The notes: generated by a model not told the origin, from the letters alone. Positions 52,377 through 60,856 are shown, counted from the first letter of the stretch. The stretch is DNA of 64,000 bases from Sporolactobacillus sp. STSJ-5 (GCF_024385605.1 NZ_JANFOJ010000006.1:62001-126000); one strand, 5' to 3'. A program made the numbers and translations.

Positions 52377-52841
52377 TTATACATCAGCCTTCTCACCGAA
52401 TTTATTAGGACCCCTTGACGGAAACAGTGAAAGGACAATAAAAATCAAAGCCCAAAATGGGACAACTTGCCTGAGAGAGTGAAAAATAAAACTGAAAAAG
52501 ATTAGAGTGATCGTACCAAGCACATACCACCAAGCAGTTAAACCGATATCATGAAGGCGCCGAGATGTTAGACTCATTGAAGGAATTAAAAAAACGTATG
52601 TTAAGACTGCATTCAGTAATAGAATACTATAGACAAAGATTAGAAATATTCCAAAGGTCAAGTTGGCATTTTCCGCTTGTACTGTTGAAGCTGACGGTAT
52701 CTTTATAAATCGAGGGAGTTGCGAAATAATAATATGCGGTGCTAACCATAATTGTACCCACCAATAATCCGCTCTGCTACTTCTTCCTTTAAAATTAAAG
52801 TAATTTTTCCAATACGATACAAATGATTGCCATGGTCCCAA
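52377..52841 (-). CDS. DUF805 membrane protein
   Basis: The 154-residue protein matches the DUF805 family: YWKNYFNFKGRSSRADYWW at the N-terminus, about three or four membrane helices, the RRLHDIGLTAWWY block near residue 95 and GPNKFGEKA at the C-terminus. Function in the family is unknown. A TTG at 52841 is the likely start because AGAGGTG is six bases upstream; a GTG at 52850 lies inside that site. It sits between the two DUF6241-like paralogues, which may hint at a shared role. Confidence 0.85.
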   Translation of the reverse strand: MGPWQSFVSYWKNYFNFKGRSSRADYWWVQLWLAPHIIISQLPRFIKIPSASTVQAENANLTFGIFLIFVYSILLLNAVLTYVFLIPSMSLTSRRLHDIGLTAWWYVLGTITLIFFSFIFHSLRQVVPFWALIFIVLSLFPSRGPNKFGEKADV

Positions 52842-52929
52842 GTCATTCACCTCTTACATCTTTTTCATCAACAGATCATATACCATTATAGTAGATTCTT
52901 CTAACTCTAAACCAAGATTCAGTATAATT

Positions 52930-52968
52930 AAAAGGTGTCTCATAGTCGAAAATCGACTTTGAGACACC
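52930..52968 (-). terminator. Terminator of paralogue 2 (53069-53632)
   Basis: GGTGTCTCA-AAGTCG pairs with CGACT-A-TGAGACACC around a short loop; on the minus strand it is followed by TTTTAATT. It lies about 100 bases after the 53069 stop and upstream of the DUF805 gene. Confidence 0.8.
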
Positions 52969-53068
52969 CTCCTCATTCAATGGACTTTTGCGACTTCCTG
53001 AGCAGATGATGGATGTTTATTAGTTCATCATGGACAAGAAAATTCGTCAAATATGAAAGCTCTTAGTT

Positions 53069-53632
53069 CTATAGATTAAGGACTTTCTGCTTGTCTGATC
53101 CAAGATGCGAAAAGTCTTCGTGTTTCCAACGGTTCAGTATTTCACTGTAAACGTCTTTGTGCTTCAAACCTATTTTATCAATTGCCAAGGCGGACAACAG
53201 CCATTCAATTCGATCATCCGTTATTTTCTTCTTATTGCCTGCCATTAACAATAGGTAACGCTGAAAGTCACTATCATCGACAACGCCGCGATTTTTATTT
53301 TCATCACCGAAAGGATTTGGATTCTGTATCCCATCAAGCCCTTTCTTTTCGACCTCTTTCGGAGTCTCAGGTGATGGGAACTTTTTCACATATTCTTCCG
53401 GTGTCATTCCTAATTGCTGCGGAGACAGCAATTCTGATTTGGTTGCATTTTGTTCTTGTGCGCTTTCGGAGTATGCGTTCTGATGATCGTAAGTCACATG
53501 CTCTTTCTTTTCGTTCACTTGTTTATCCGCTTTTTCCTGGTCATTGTCGGGTAGGTTGAATACGAGGAAAAATAGTGCGGTGAAAACAGCTGCTGCTGAT
53601 ACTCCGGTTATGATCAATGTTTCTTTTTTCAT
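53069..53632 (-). CDS. Membrane-anchored protein of unknown function, paralogue 2 (DUF6241-like)
   Basis: The 187-residue protein has one N-terminal membrane helix (about 6-26), a charged Glu/Lys/Gln-rich segment (about 30-60), a SPQQLGMTPEEYVKKFPSP stretch and a C-terminal domain from about residue 95. The domain has GLDGIQNPNPFGDENKNR, DRIEWLLSALAIDKIGLKHK and VYSEILNRWKHEDFSHLG. It aligns without large gaps to the C-terminal part of the 51542-52153 protein. AGGAGGAG lies four to five bases before the ATG at 53632. It is monocistronic with its own terminator. Function is unknown; membrane topology predicts the shared domain outside the cell. Confidence 0.75.
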   Translation of the reverse strand: MKKETLIITGVSAAAVFTALFFLVFNLPDNDQEKADKQVNEKKEHVTYDHQNAYSESAQEQNATKSELLSPQQLGMTPEEYVKKFPSPETPKEVEKKGLDGIQNPNPFGDENKNRGVVDDSDFQRYLLLMAGNKKKITDDRIEWLLSALAIDKIGLKHKDVYSEILNRWKHEDFSHLGSDKQKVLNL

Positions 53633-53845
53633 AGTTACTCCTCCTATTTTCATCCGGTATAAAAAATCATCGATCAAAAATAGAGAAACAAAAGCCGGCA
53701 TCCTTTAAGTTATTGGACCAAATCCAGTATCTCGTTTTTAAAAAAGATAGGCAATGAAAATCCATAGTATTTACAATACTTTAACTTTATTCAACATATT
53801 TCGACTTTACCTTTTACTACCGTCCGCCGGTTTTAATCGATGCGT

Positions 53846-54715
53846 TTAATCACTGTCTAAGCCCACCTCAATATCTAGCTGTTTACATAGCTTGGAATAA
53901 TAATTGGCAGTGTCCTGATAGTTTAATTTAATAAACAGTTGCAGGTGTTCTTCCAGTTCCGCCTCAGATGATCTGTCCAACAAAATATTTGCCATGTGTT
54001 CTAAGGTTTCACTGATGAGTTGATTATACAGATCATGGTTTTTAACCGTGTAGTTTTGCGAAACCTGACAATAGCTCAAGGCCGTATTGTACTCATGATT
54101 CATTAATGCCATTTCAGCTAGATTATTAAATAACACGGGTATTTTATAGTCACTGAAATGCGATTGGTTATCTTGAAATTTAGAAACAAATTGTTTGGCA
54201 AGTACTTTTGCAACGGAATAGTTTGCGAGGAAAATAGAGTTGCTTAATAGAGCGAGCTCATAGTGACGCCAATTTTGACATTTTAATAAATAGGTAAACA
54301 ACGACTCATATTTGGCATAGTTAATATGACCGTTGTGTCGAATAAAATCGACTAGTCCCAACATATTTAAACGCTTATGTTCGAGACGAAGTGAATGCTT
54401 CGCAACGCTCTCTGTAAATTCTGTTTCCAGCAATGCTGCCAGCTCATCAACTTTACTTTCTGTTGAAAGATCATTCGCGCGTTGAATATAGTAATCCTCC
54501 AAAAAAAGTTTGTTCTGATGCAGTTCGCGTTCAAATTCTTCCAAAGACAACCCCAGTCTATTAATTAGCAGGATCATTTTGTCATAGGTTGGGTAGTAGT
54601 TATTATGTTCAAGCTCCGATAAATGGGAACGCGAGAGAATACCTTGAGCCGTTTCTTTTTGTGTCATGCCCTTATCCAATCTGATCGTTCTGATCAACGC
54701 TCCGATTGTCATCAT
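53846..54715 (-). CDS. Rgg/GadR/MutR-family transcriptional regulator
   Basis: The 289-residue protein has an N-terminal XRE-type helix-turn-helix (about 3-60: LIRTIRLDKGMTQKETAQGI, SRSHLSELEHNNYYPTYDKM) and a long all-helical C-terminal domain of TPR-like repeats. That is the Rgg architecture, and DNA binding with a peptide-binding repeat domain is expected. It is divergent from an MFS efflux gene, which it may control. I looked for a short hydrophobic signal-peptide ORF in the 100-base divergent region and downstream and found none with a convincing ribosome binding site. GAGGAG precedes the ATG by about six bases. Confidence 0.85.
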   Translation of the reverse strand: MMTIGALIRTIRLDKGMTQKETAQGILSRSHLSELEHNNYYPTYDKMILLINRLGLSLEEFERELHQNKLFLEDYYIQRANDLSTESKVDELAALLETEFTESVAKHSLRLEHKRLNMLGLVDFIRHNGHINYAKYESLFTYLLKCQNWRHYELALLSNSIFLANYSVAKVLAKQFVSKFQDNQSHFSDYKIPVLFNNLAEMALMNHEYNTALSYCQVSQNYTVKNHDLYNQLISETLEHMANILLDRSSEAELEEHLQLFIKLNYQDTANYYSKLCKQLDIEVGLDSD

Positions 54716-54829
54716 ATTTATCTCCTCACTTCATGTCGATATAAGTAACACGATGCTAAGCTCATTATGCCAACCCTTTAAACTGTTAGCAACACATGAA
54801 CAGTATTTAGGAAGAGGTTGGGCGTCTTA

Positions 54830-56044
54830 ATGGTTGGGAAAGAGGAAAAGTCAGCACCACTCACGCATAGTCATTGGCGCAGATTAATGCTTATTTTGTT
54901 GTTTGGCAATATGGTTGCGGGAATTGCTTTTAGTGAAGTAATGCCGTTTTTGCCCTTTTTCTTGCGCGATTTGGGGAATTTTTCAACGCATCAGCTTAAT
55001 AGCTTTAGTGCCCTAGTGTTCTCATCCACTTACTTTACTGCCCTTTTTCTCTCACCAGTTTGGGGGAAACTGGGCGATCGGTTTGGAAGAAAACCGATCC
55101 TGTTGCTAAGTGCTATGGGGGCCGCACTAACAATCGGTGCTTTTACTATGGTGACCAATGTATGGGCATTCATTGGCTTGCGCCTTCTACAAGGTGCGTT
55201 TGCCGGCTATTTCAGCAATACGAATGCTTTATTGGCGGCGGAAGTGCCTAAGGAGAAGGGCGGTTATGCCCTAGGTACACTGGCGATCGGCTTCATAACA
55301 GGCTCACTGCTTGGTCCTTTAATAGGAGGCGTGATCGGCTCACTGGTTGGTTACAGATTAACTTTCTTGCTCGCCAGCTTTTTATTAATTGGCGTCTTCT
55401 TTATCAATCTGTTCGGTGTTGACGAAACGAACCGTCGCCCATGGAGAAAGCGCTCATCGCTGCAGCACGTGAGATTTAACGATTTTCCGAAGAAGAAAAT
55501 CATTGTGAATTTGTACCTGACCGCCCTGCTGATTCAAATCGGAAACAATTCGATCAGTCCAATACAGCCCTTGTACGTGGCACAATTAATGAATAATACC
55601 GGAAATGTTAATTTAATGAATGGCTTGGTTGCTTCGGCACCTGGTGTTTCTTGTTTATTGATGTCATCCTATTTTGGCAAGCTAGGGGATCGTATAGGTA
55701 CGGAGAGAATCCTTAAAGTGAGCTTGCTGGCATCCATTTGTTTCTTGCTGCCAATGGCTTTTGTCACGAACATTTGGCAATTAGTAATTCTGCAACTGCT
55801 TATTGGGCTCTCCGACTCGGCATTAATGCCGGCAGTTAGCATTCTGCTTGCTAAAAATACACCGGTCTCAATTTCCAGCAGTATTTTTGGATATAACCAA
55901 TCCTTTCAATCTGCGGGAATCGTAATCGGTCCGTTTCTCGGCTCCTATACAGCTAATTTATTTGGGTATCGGGGTGTGTTTCTCATGGCGGTTCTAATAT
56001 TCTGCGCTCTTGTAGTAGTCAATAAATCCACAAGATATCAGTAA
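54830..56044 (+). CDS. MFS efflux transporter (multidrug/sugar efflux type)
   Basis: The 404-residue protein has twelve predicted membrane helices and MFS motifs: motif A GKLGDRFGRKPILLL after helix 2, RLLQGAFAGYFSNT in helix 4, a motif C-like GSLLGPLIGGVIG in helix 5, and a second-half motif A copy GKLGDRIGTERIL. It resembles MdtG/TetA-type drug pumps. Divergent transcription from an Rgg-type regulator suggests control by it. The start at 54830 (ATG) is favoured over TTG at 54818, though GGAAGAGG is 12 bases away, so this is uncertain. A frameshifted NUDIX gene follows after 27 bases, possibly co-transcribed. Confidence 0.88.
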   Translation: MVGKEEKSAPLTHSHWRRLMLILLFGNMVAGIAFSEVMPFLPFFLRDLGNFSTHQLNSFSALVFSSTYFTALFLSPVWGKLGDRFGRKPILLLSAMGAALTIGAFTMVTNVWAFIGLRLLQGAFAGYFSNTNALLAAEVPKEKGGYALGTLAIGFITGSLLGPLIGGVIGSLVGYRLTFLLASFLLIGVFFINLFGVDETNRRPWRKRSSLQHVRFNDFPKKKIIVNLYLTALLIQIGNNSISPIQPLYVAQLMNNTGNVNLMNGLVASAPGVSCLLMSSYFGKLGDRIGTERILKVSLLASICFLLPMAFVTNIWQLVILQLLIGLSDSALMPAVSILLAKNTPVSISSSIFGYNQSFQSAGIVIGPFLGSYTANLFGYRGVFLMAVLIFCALVVVNKSTRYQ

Positions 56045-56071
56045 TCATCAATTTTGAAAGGAAGGTTGGAT

Positions 56072-56532
56072 ATGGCAGATTATATTAAAAGCATCAGAAA
56101 GTTCGTAGGACATACACCGATTATTTTAAATACAGCGACCGGAATTGTTATGGATCATGGTAAGTTGCTCCTGCAAGAACGGGCTGGTGGTGGTTGGTGT
56201 CTGCCTGGAGGCTATTTGGAGTATGGTGAATCCTATTCGGAGGCATGTAAAAGAGAACTACTTGAAGACACCGGATTTAATGTCAAAGTTGTTCGGCCAC
56301 TAGGTGTGTTTGACAAGTATTTCATGGAGTATGCAAATGGAGATAAGCTGCAAAACATCGGTATGTTATTTTGGTTAAACCAATTGGTGGATGTCTGCTC
56401 AGTAAACAAACCAAGGAAACTTGGGGGCTCAAATACTTTGATATAAATCATACCCCCGATCTCGTTTTCAAACAAAATCAGGACATGCTTGATTTGGTGA
56501 GAGACTTAGTTCTTCATGACAACTTGATGTAG
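56072..56532 (+). pseudogene. NUDIX hydrolase, frameshifted
   Basis: The first about 107 codons encode a NUDIX protein with the box GGYLEYGESYSEACKRELLE followed by DTGF, ending near FWLNQLV (about 56390). The original frame then runs to a stop at 56444 with unrelated residues. Another frame continues with SKQTKETWGLKYFDIN and ends at TAG 56530-56532, which looks like the proper C-terminus. A single-base loss near 56385-56395 would explain it. The protein is a paralogue of the next gene (56572-57039); both start DYI-x-(Y/S)-(L/I)R-x-(M/F)VGH. AAAGGAAGG lies six bases before the ATG. One box residue is Asp (LEDTG) where EE is standard. Confidence 0.78.
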
Positions 56533-56571
56533 CATGCTCATTTAAATTAAACGAGAAAGGCTGGGGAAACA

Positions 56572-57039
56572 TTGGATTACATTAACTATTTGAGATCAAT
56601 GGTTGGTCACGAAAAGGTGTTAATGGTTGTTTCAGGTGCAATCGTTTTTGATAAGGAGCATCGTGTGCTGATGCAAAGACGTTCTGATAATGGACAATGG
56701 GGATTCCCAGGCGGATTTATGGAATTAGGGGAAAGCATTCAGGATACAGCTAGGAGAGAGGTTTATGAAGAGACAGGGCTTCAATTAGGAAAGCTTGAAC
56801 TCCTTAGTATTCATTCAGGTCCACAGTACGATAAAACTTTTTCTAACGGCGACCAAGTTTCATTGGTTCTTATTTCTTTCACTTGCACGGACTATACAGG
56901 TGAATTCATTGAGCACAACGAAGAGTCACTGCAAAATAAGTTCTTTTCACTTGACGCATTACCCGACAATCTATTTACGGAACATAAAATGTTGATTAAT
57001 GCGATCTTGTCAAACAGACGTTATCCCATTATTGAATAA
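56572..57039 (+). CDS. NUDIX hydrolase
   Basis: The 155-residue protein contains a complete NUDIX box, GGFMELGESIQDTARREVYE followed by ETGL, with all metal-binding Glu residues, after LMQRRSDNGQWGFPGG. NUDIX enzymes split nucleoside diphosphates linked to another group; the substrate here is unknown. It is intact, unlike its upstream paralogue at 56072-56532. The start is a TTG, following AAAGGCTGGGG. It is the last gene of a possible MFS-NUDIX-NUDIX transcript and is convergent with the Doc toxin gene. Confidence 0.88.
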   Translation: MDYINYLRSMVGHEKVLMVVSGAIVFDKEHRVLMQRRSDNGQWGFPGGFMELGESIQDTARREVYEETGLQLGKLELLSIHSGPQYDKTFSNGDQVSLVLISFTCTDYTGEFIEHNEESLQNKFFSLDALPDNLFTEHKMLINAILSNRRYPIIE

Positions 57040-57104
57040 CTAATTCTTATAGAAGGGGTTAAAAATGACTAGCATCTGAAGCAGTTATTAACGAATGCAT
57101 CAGA

Positions 57105-57506
57105 TTACCGCCACAAGGTTGCATGCACTTTGATCCAAGTACTGATGTCCTGGATCGCTATTTTATTTTGCTGATCAGATAATTCAACAGTAAAATTCTC
57201 TTTTTCTTTTTGACTTGCCTGGATGACATAGCCATTTTTTCGCAAAAATAATTCCAGGGCAGCATAGGCAGTCCGTTTGTTGGCATTGTAAAACGGATGA
57301 TTCTGAGCTAAGCTCTGAAACAATGCAGCCGCTTTTTGACAGAGTGTTGGATACGCATCTTCGCCCAAAACCGATTGCTTTGGGCGGTTAATCGCGCTAT
57401 CCAACAAACTTGGTTCTTTAATGCCAATGTCCTCAGATGGCGAAAAACGCTTAATCAATACTGCATTAAGATAAATAACTTGGTTTTTATTTAAGTATTC
57501 GGTCAT
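57105..57506 (-). CDS. Doc-type toxin (Fic/DOC family)
   Basis: The 133-residue protein carries the Fic/Doc core motif HPFYNANKRTA (His at residue 70), in a small helical domain of the death-on-curing family, with ALELFLRKNGY after it. Doc proteins phosphorylate elongation factor Tu, while Fic proteins transfer AMP; the NKR form of the motif favours the Doc type. The ATG overlaps the stop of the upstream AbrB-like antitoxin by 4 bases (ATGA). The pair therefore looks like a type II toxin-antitoxin module. It is convergent with the NUDIX gene. Confidence 0.87.
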   Translation of the reverse strand: MTEYLNKNQVIYLNAVLIKRFSPSEDIGIKEPSLLDSAINRPKQSVLGEDAYPTLCQKAAALFQSLAQNHPFYNANKRTAYAALELFLRKNGYVIQASQKEKENFTVELSDQQNKIAIQDISTWIKVHATLWR

Positions 57507-57766
57507 CGATCCACAAGGCCTCGAAACACTGCATCATTATCCTTGATTATTTGATCCACCATTTTAATGAACTCCTGATCAATACCAACCGGAAGGTTTA
57601 CCGCCTTGCTTTTGCGGATCTTCACAGTCCCGTCATCCAAATTCTCAAAAACAATTTCGTCCCCGGGTTTGACATGCAAATGTTCGAGCACTTCTTTCGG
57701 GTACGTTGATCCATAGCTGTTGCCCATCTTAAAAATTTTCCGTTCCAAAGCTGCAGCACTCTCCAT
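57503..57766 (-). CDS. SpoVT/AbrB-type antitoxin
   Basis: The 87-residue protein starts with an AbrB/MazE swapped-hairpin domain (ERKIFKMGNSYGSTYPKEVL, then LHVKPGDEIVFENLDDGTVK) and ends in an acidic helical tail (QEFIKMVDQIIKDNDAVFRG) that would bind and block the toxin. The tail resembles that of Phd-type partners of Doc in position only. The ATG at 57766 has AGGAGG six bases upstream; the frame is open to 57790. Coupling to the downstream Doc gene is by a 4-base overlap. It probably represses its own promoter through the inverted repeat at 57796-57821. Confidence 0.85.
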   Translation of the reverse strand: MESAAALERKIFKMGNSYGSTYPKEVLEHLHVKPGDEIVFENLDDGTVKIRKSKAVNLPVGIDQEFIKMVDQIIKDNDAVFRGLVDR

Positions 57767-57795
57767 AGTTTTTCCTCCTATTCTATGCAAATGTT

Positions 57796-57821
57796 ATTAT
57801 GTGTATACGTTATCACGTAAT
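57796..57821. promoter_or_regulatory. Possible operator of the toxin-antitoxin module
   Basis: Two abutting imperfect arms, ATTATGTGTATAC and GTTATCACGTAAT (9 of 13 positions pair), lie 30 bases upstream of the antitoxin ATG, where autoregulation by an AbrB-type antitoxin would act. Confidence 0.4.
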
Positions 57822-57882
57822 CATTGTAACTACAATATAACCATTTTGCATTTTCAATGTTTTTACTTGCGCTCGTAATTCC

Positions 57883-58827
57883 TCACTGCCGCGCTTTCTT
57901 CGCAAGGTCAACGATTGATTCAAAAAACGCATCAGCGTTCACGTCATAAACAATCTCAACCTCACGCCCATCCACGGATTCTTCAATTCGTCCTTGGCTA
58001 GGTTCCTCCGTATGGACAATTGTGCGCACCTTCTTCGTCTGTACCAGATCAGGATTTCCTGCGGCCATTGTCGTCAGAACATCCCACAGGTAATACGTCG
58101 AATTGGTTTCAAAGTGAACGAGCGGCGGCACCGCTGCGTAGCATTGGCCGAGAAAATCGATACCTGTATATTTTCGGAGTGACGCCCAGTGATTGCGAAT
58201 CGGCACGGTCAAAGGCACTTGATTGGTGCTCTCAAGTGCGACCATGCGCACAGGAATACTGCTTTGCCATACACGCGCCACAGCTTCCGGATCCCAGAAT
58301 GCGTTCCACTCGGCTGTCCCGTCATGCTCCGGCTCTTGCACGTTACCCACCGGATTCAGCGTACCGCCCATCCAGATTAACCGCTCGATTTTCTCCTCAA
58401 TATCAGGGGCGAAGTCGAGGGCACGCGCCACGTCAGTCAATGGTCCGGTGCATAGGAGTGTTGTTTTTCTCGCACTTTCTTTGACCGTCTGCGCTAAATG
58501 CTCATGCGCAGGCAGCGTACTCAGCGGTGCTTCCACCTTTCCCGATTCATTCAATAAAGGAAGCGCGTCAACGAAAAACGGATGCATGCGCCATTCCTTC
58601 GGAAACGGATTGTGCCCGCGTGAGTTTGATCGCGCAACCTCAATAGGTTTTCTTCCAAATCGATCAATGATTTTTCTGCTTGCCTCAATGCCCGGTGTTA
58701 AATAGCCATCGGCAGGAATGACCGATACGCCGGTGACCTCCACCTGATCCATTTGCAGTAATAAAAATAAGGATACAAGGTCATCAATCCCTGCATCATG
58801 ATTAAAATAGACATTCATTTGTTTCAT
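57883..58827 (-). CDS. Inosine-uridine-type nucleoside N-ribohydrolase
   Basis: The 314-residue protein fits the IUNH family, which hydrolyses nucleosides to base and ribose with a bound Ca2+. The N-terminal signature reads NHDAGIDDL, against DxDPGxDDA in classic members, so the first Asp is replaced by Asn; the other Asp residues are kept. Other marks are LLCTGPLTDVARAL, RLIWMGGTLN, AEWNAFWDPEAVARV and the C-terminal DVLTTMAAGNP. A subgroup with an NHDxGxDD motif exists as I recall, so it is probably functional with altered metal binding. AAAGGACG precedes the ATG at 58827. It is monocistronic and divergent from pepT across a repeat array. Confidence 0.87.
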   Translation of the reverse strand: MKQMNVYFNHDAGIDDLVSLFLLLQMDQVEVTGVSVIPADGYLTPGIEASRKIIDRFGRKPIEVARSNSRGHNPFPKEWRMHPFFVDALPLLNESGKVEAPLSTLPAHEHLAQTVKESARKTTLLCTGPLTDVARALDFAPDIEEKIERLIWMGGTLNPVGNVQEPEHDGTAEWNAFWDPEAVARVWQSSIPVRMVALESTNQVPLTVPIRNHWASLRKYTGIDFLGQCYAAVPPLVHFETNSTYYLWDVLTTMAAGNPDLVQTKKVRTIVHTEEPSQGRIEESVDGREVEIVYDVNADAFFESIVDLAKKARQ

Positions 58828-58914
58828 CCCAGCACGTCCTTTTGTCTGATACACCCTGTCCTTTAAAGTAACAGATCATCTCATCCGGGTGCAAGCAAAA
58901 AAGCAATTGAATCT

Positions 58915-59480
58915 CTTTTTCGTGCATAGGAGCACCGGTTCCATTCATAGATTCGGTTCCGTATCGCGTTCGTGCGTTGGAATCTGATTTTCATGCATTG
59001 AACTCGGGTTTTCGTGCATTGAATCACTTTTTTCGTGCATAGGAGCACCAATTCCATTCATAGAGTCGGCTCCAGATCGCGTTCGTGCATTGGGGTCTGA
59101 CTTTCATGCATTGAATTCGGGTTTTCGTGCATTGAATCCTTTTTTTCGTGCATAGGAGCACCAATTCCATTCATTGAGTCGGCTCCGATTCGCGTTCGTG
59201 CATAGGCGTCTAATTTTCATGCATTGAACTCGGGTTTTCGTGCATTGAATCACTTTTTTCGTGCATAGGAGCACCAATTCCATTCATTGAGTCGGCTCCG
59301 AATTGCATTCGTGCATTGGGGTCTGACTTTCATGCATTAGATCACCATTTTCATGCATTGAATCACGATTTTCGTGCATTGGATCACTGGTTTCGTGCAT
59401 AGTCTCGGCTCTAGAACGCGTTCGTGCATTGGCCTCTGATTTTCATGCATTGAACTCTAGTTTTCGTGCATTGGGACACA
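58915..59480. repeat. Higher-order tandem repeat array, 113-bp period
   Basis: The 790-base divergent region between the nucleoside hydrolase and pepT is filled by about 26 units of 19-22 bp, such as TTTTCGTGCATTGAATCACT, TTTTCATGCATTGAACTCGG and TTTCGTGCATAGGAGCACCA. They are ordered in a longer unit: CGTGCATAGGAGCACC recurs at 58921, 59034, 59147 and 59260, exactly 113 bp apart, with a fifth, diverged unit starting near 59373. 113 is not a multiple of three and stops are frequent, so it is not coding. Units are adjacent with no spacers, so it is not a CRISPR. The rest of the gap (59481-59617) holds the pepT leader. Confidence 0.93.
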
Positions 59481-59617
59481 CGGTGCCCCTTGTTCGTGCG
59501 CTTATATCGCGGTTGTGCTTTGTCGCGATTCAATTTTACACAGCTGCCTCCTGCTAACATGATCTGACGCCTTTGAAGTGGTAAGATAGAAAAAGATTAT
59601 TAAGGAAGGTGACCCTT

Positions 59618-60850
59618 TTGAAAGAAGATCTGATTAAACGCTTCACTTCATATGTAAAAGTCAATACACAATCCGATGATGACAGCCCAAGCTGCCCATC
59701 AACGCCAGGACAGCTGACACTTGCTCGCCAGCTTGTTGCCGAACTGAAAAGTATCGGCATGCAGGAAGTCACAATGGATGAAAACGGCTACGTTATGGCC
59801 ACCTTACCCGCAAATACGGAGAAGAATGCTCCTGTTGTCGGCTTTATGGCCCATGTTGATACAGCTACCGATTTCACCGGCGATGGGGTTAACCCGCAAT
59901 TTGTCGAAAACTATGACGGCGGCGACATTGTCTTGAACAAAGATCTGAACATTGTCCTCAGCCCGAAGACATTCCCGGAATTGCTCAATTACAAAGGCCA
60001 TACGCTGATCACAACCGACGGCACCACACTGCTTGGCTCCGATGACAAATCCGGCGTTACTGAAATCATCACCGCCATGGATTATTTGATTCAGCATCCG
60101 GAAATCAAGCACGGCAAAGTCCGCGTCGCATTAACTCCGGATGAAGAAATCGGCCGCGGTCCGCATAAATTTGATGTTAAAGCTTTCGGTGCATCGTTTG
60201 CTTATACCGTTGACGGCGGCGCGCTTGGCGGACTTGAATACGAGAATTTCAACGCCGCAGAAGCGAAACTGATTTTCAAGGGCAGCAATGTCCATCCCGG
60301 TTCCGCCAAGAACAAAATGCTCAATTCAATCAAGATGGCTGTTGATTTCCAAAACCAACTGCCTGCTGAAGAAGCACCTGAGCTTACTGACGGATATGAA
60401 GGCTTCTACCATCCGCTGACCTTCACCGGAGACGTGGAACGAACCAAAGTCGTTTACATCATCCGAGATTTCGACAAGGACAAATTCGAAGCGAAAAAAG
60501 CATTCGTTCAAGAAACCGTAAAGAAACTCGAGAAAAAATACGGTGAAGGCACGATTGAACTCCAATTGAAAGATCAGTACTACAACATGAAAGAAATCGT
60601 TGAACAGCATAAAGAAGTTTTTGATGTTGCGTATCAGGCCATGAAAAATCTCGACATTGAACCGCAAGTCCTGCCGATTCGCGGTGGTACTGACGGCGCG
60701 CAGATCTCCTATATGGGACTTCCGACACCGAACCTGTTCACCGGTGGAGAAAATTTCCACGGCAAGTACGAATACCTGTCCGTCAACGATATGATTAAAG
60801 CGACCCAGACAATTGTCGAAATCGCTCGTTTGTTTGAAGAACAAGCCTAA
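59618..60850 (+). CDS. pepT: Peptidase T (tripeptide aminopeptidase)
   Basis: The 410-residue protein is the same length as B. subtilis PepT and very similar to it as remembered. Zinc ligands and catalytic residues lie in [46 protein letters not shown] and the final [15 protein letters not shown]20B enzymes release the N-terminal residue from tripeptides in the cytoplasm. The start is TTG at 59618: AAGGAAGGTG lies six bases upstream, while an in-frame GTG at 59609 is part of that site. It ends before a strong terminator. Upstream is the 113-bp repeat array. Confidence 0.95.
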   Translation: MKEDLIKRFTSYVKVNTQSDDDSPSCPSTPGQLTLARQLVAELKSIGMQEVTMDENGYVMATLPANTEKNAPVVGFMAHVDTATDFTGDGVNPQFVENYDGGDIVLNKDLNIVLSPKTFPELLNYKGHTLITTDGTTLLGSDDKSGVTEIITAMDYLIQHPEIKHGKVRVALTPDEEIGRGPHKFDVKAFGASFAYTVDGGALGGLEYENFNAAEAKLIFKGSNVHPGSAKNKMLNSIKMAVDFQNQLPAEEAPELTDGYEGFYHPLTFTGDVERTKVVYIIRDFDKDKFEAKKAFVQETVKKLEKKYGEGTIELQLKDQYYNMKEIVEQHKEVFDVAYQAMKNLDIEPQVLPIRGGTDGAQISYMGLPTPNLFTGGENFHGKYEYLSVNDMIKATQTIVEIARLFEEQA

Positions 60851-60856
60851 ATATCG

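Noticed and set aside
54716-54829. Short hydrophobic peptide (SHP) gene for the Rgg regulator
   Set aside because: The only short frame in the divergent region (MSLASCYLYRHE...) has no ribosome binding site and is not hydrophobic at its C-terminus.
58915-59480. Possible CRISPR array
   Set aside because: The short units are adjacent, with no unique spacers, and units differ among themselves while repeating at a 113-bp level. No cas gene is nearby.
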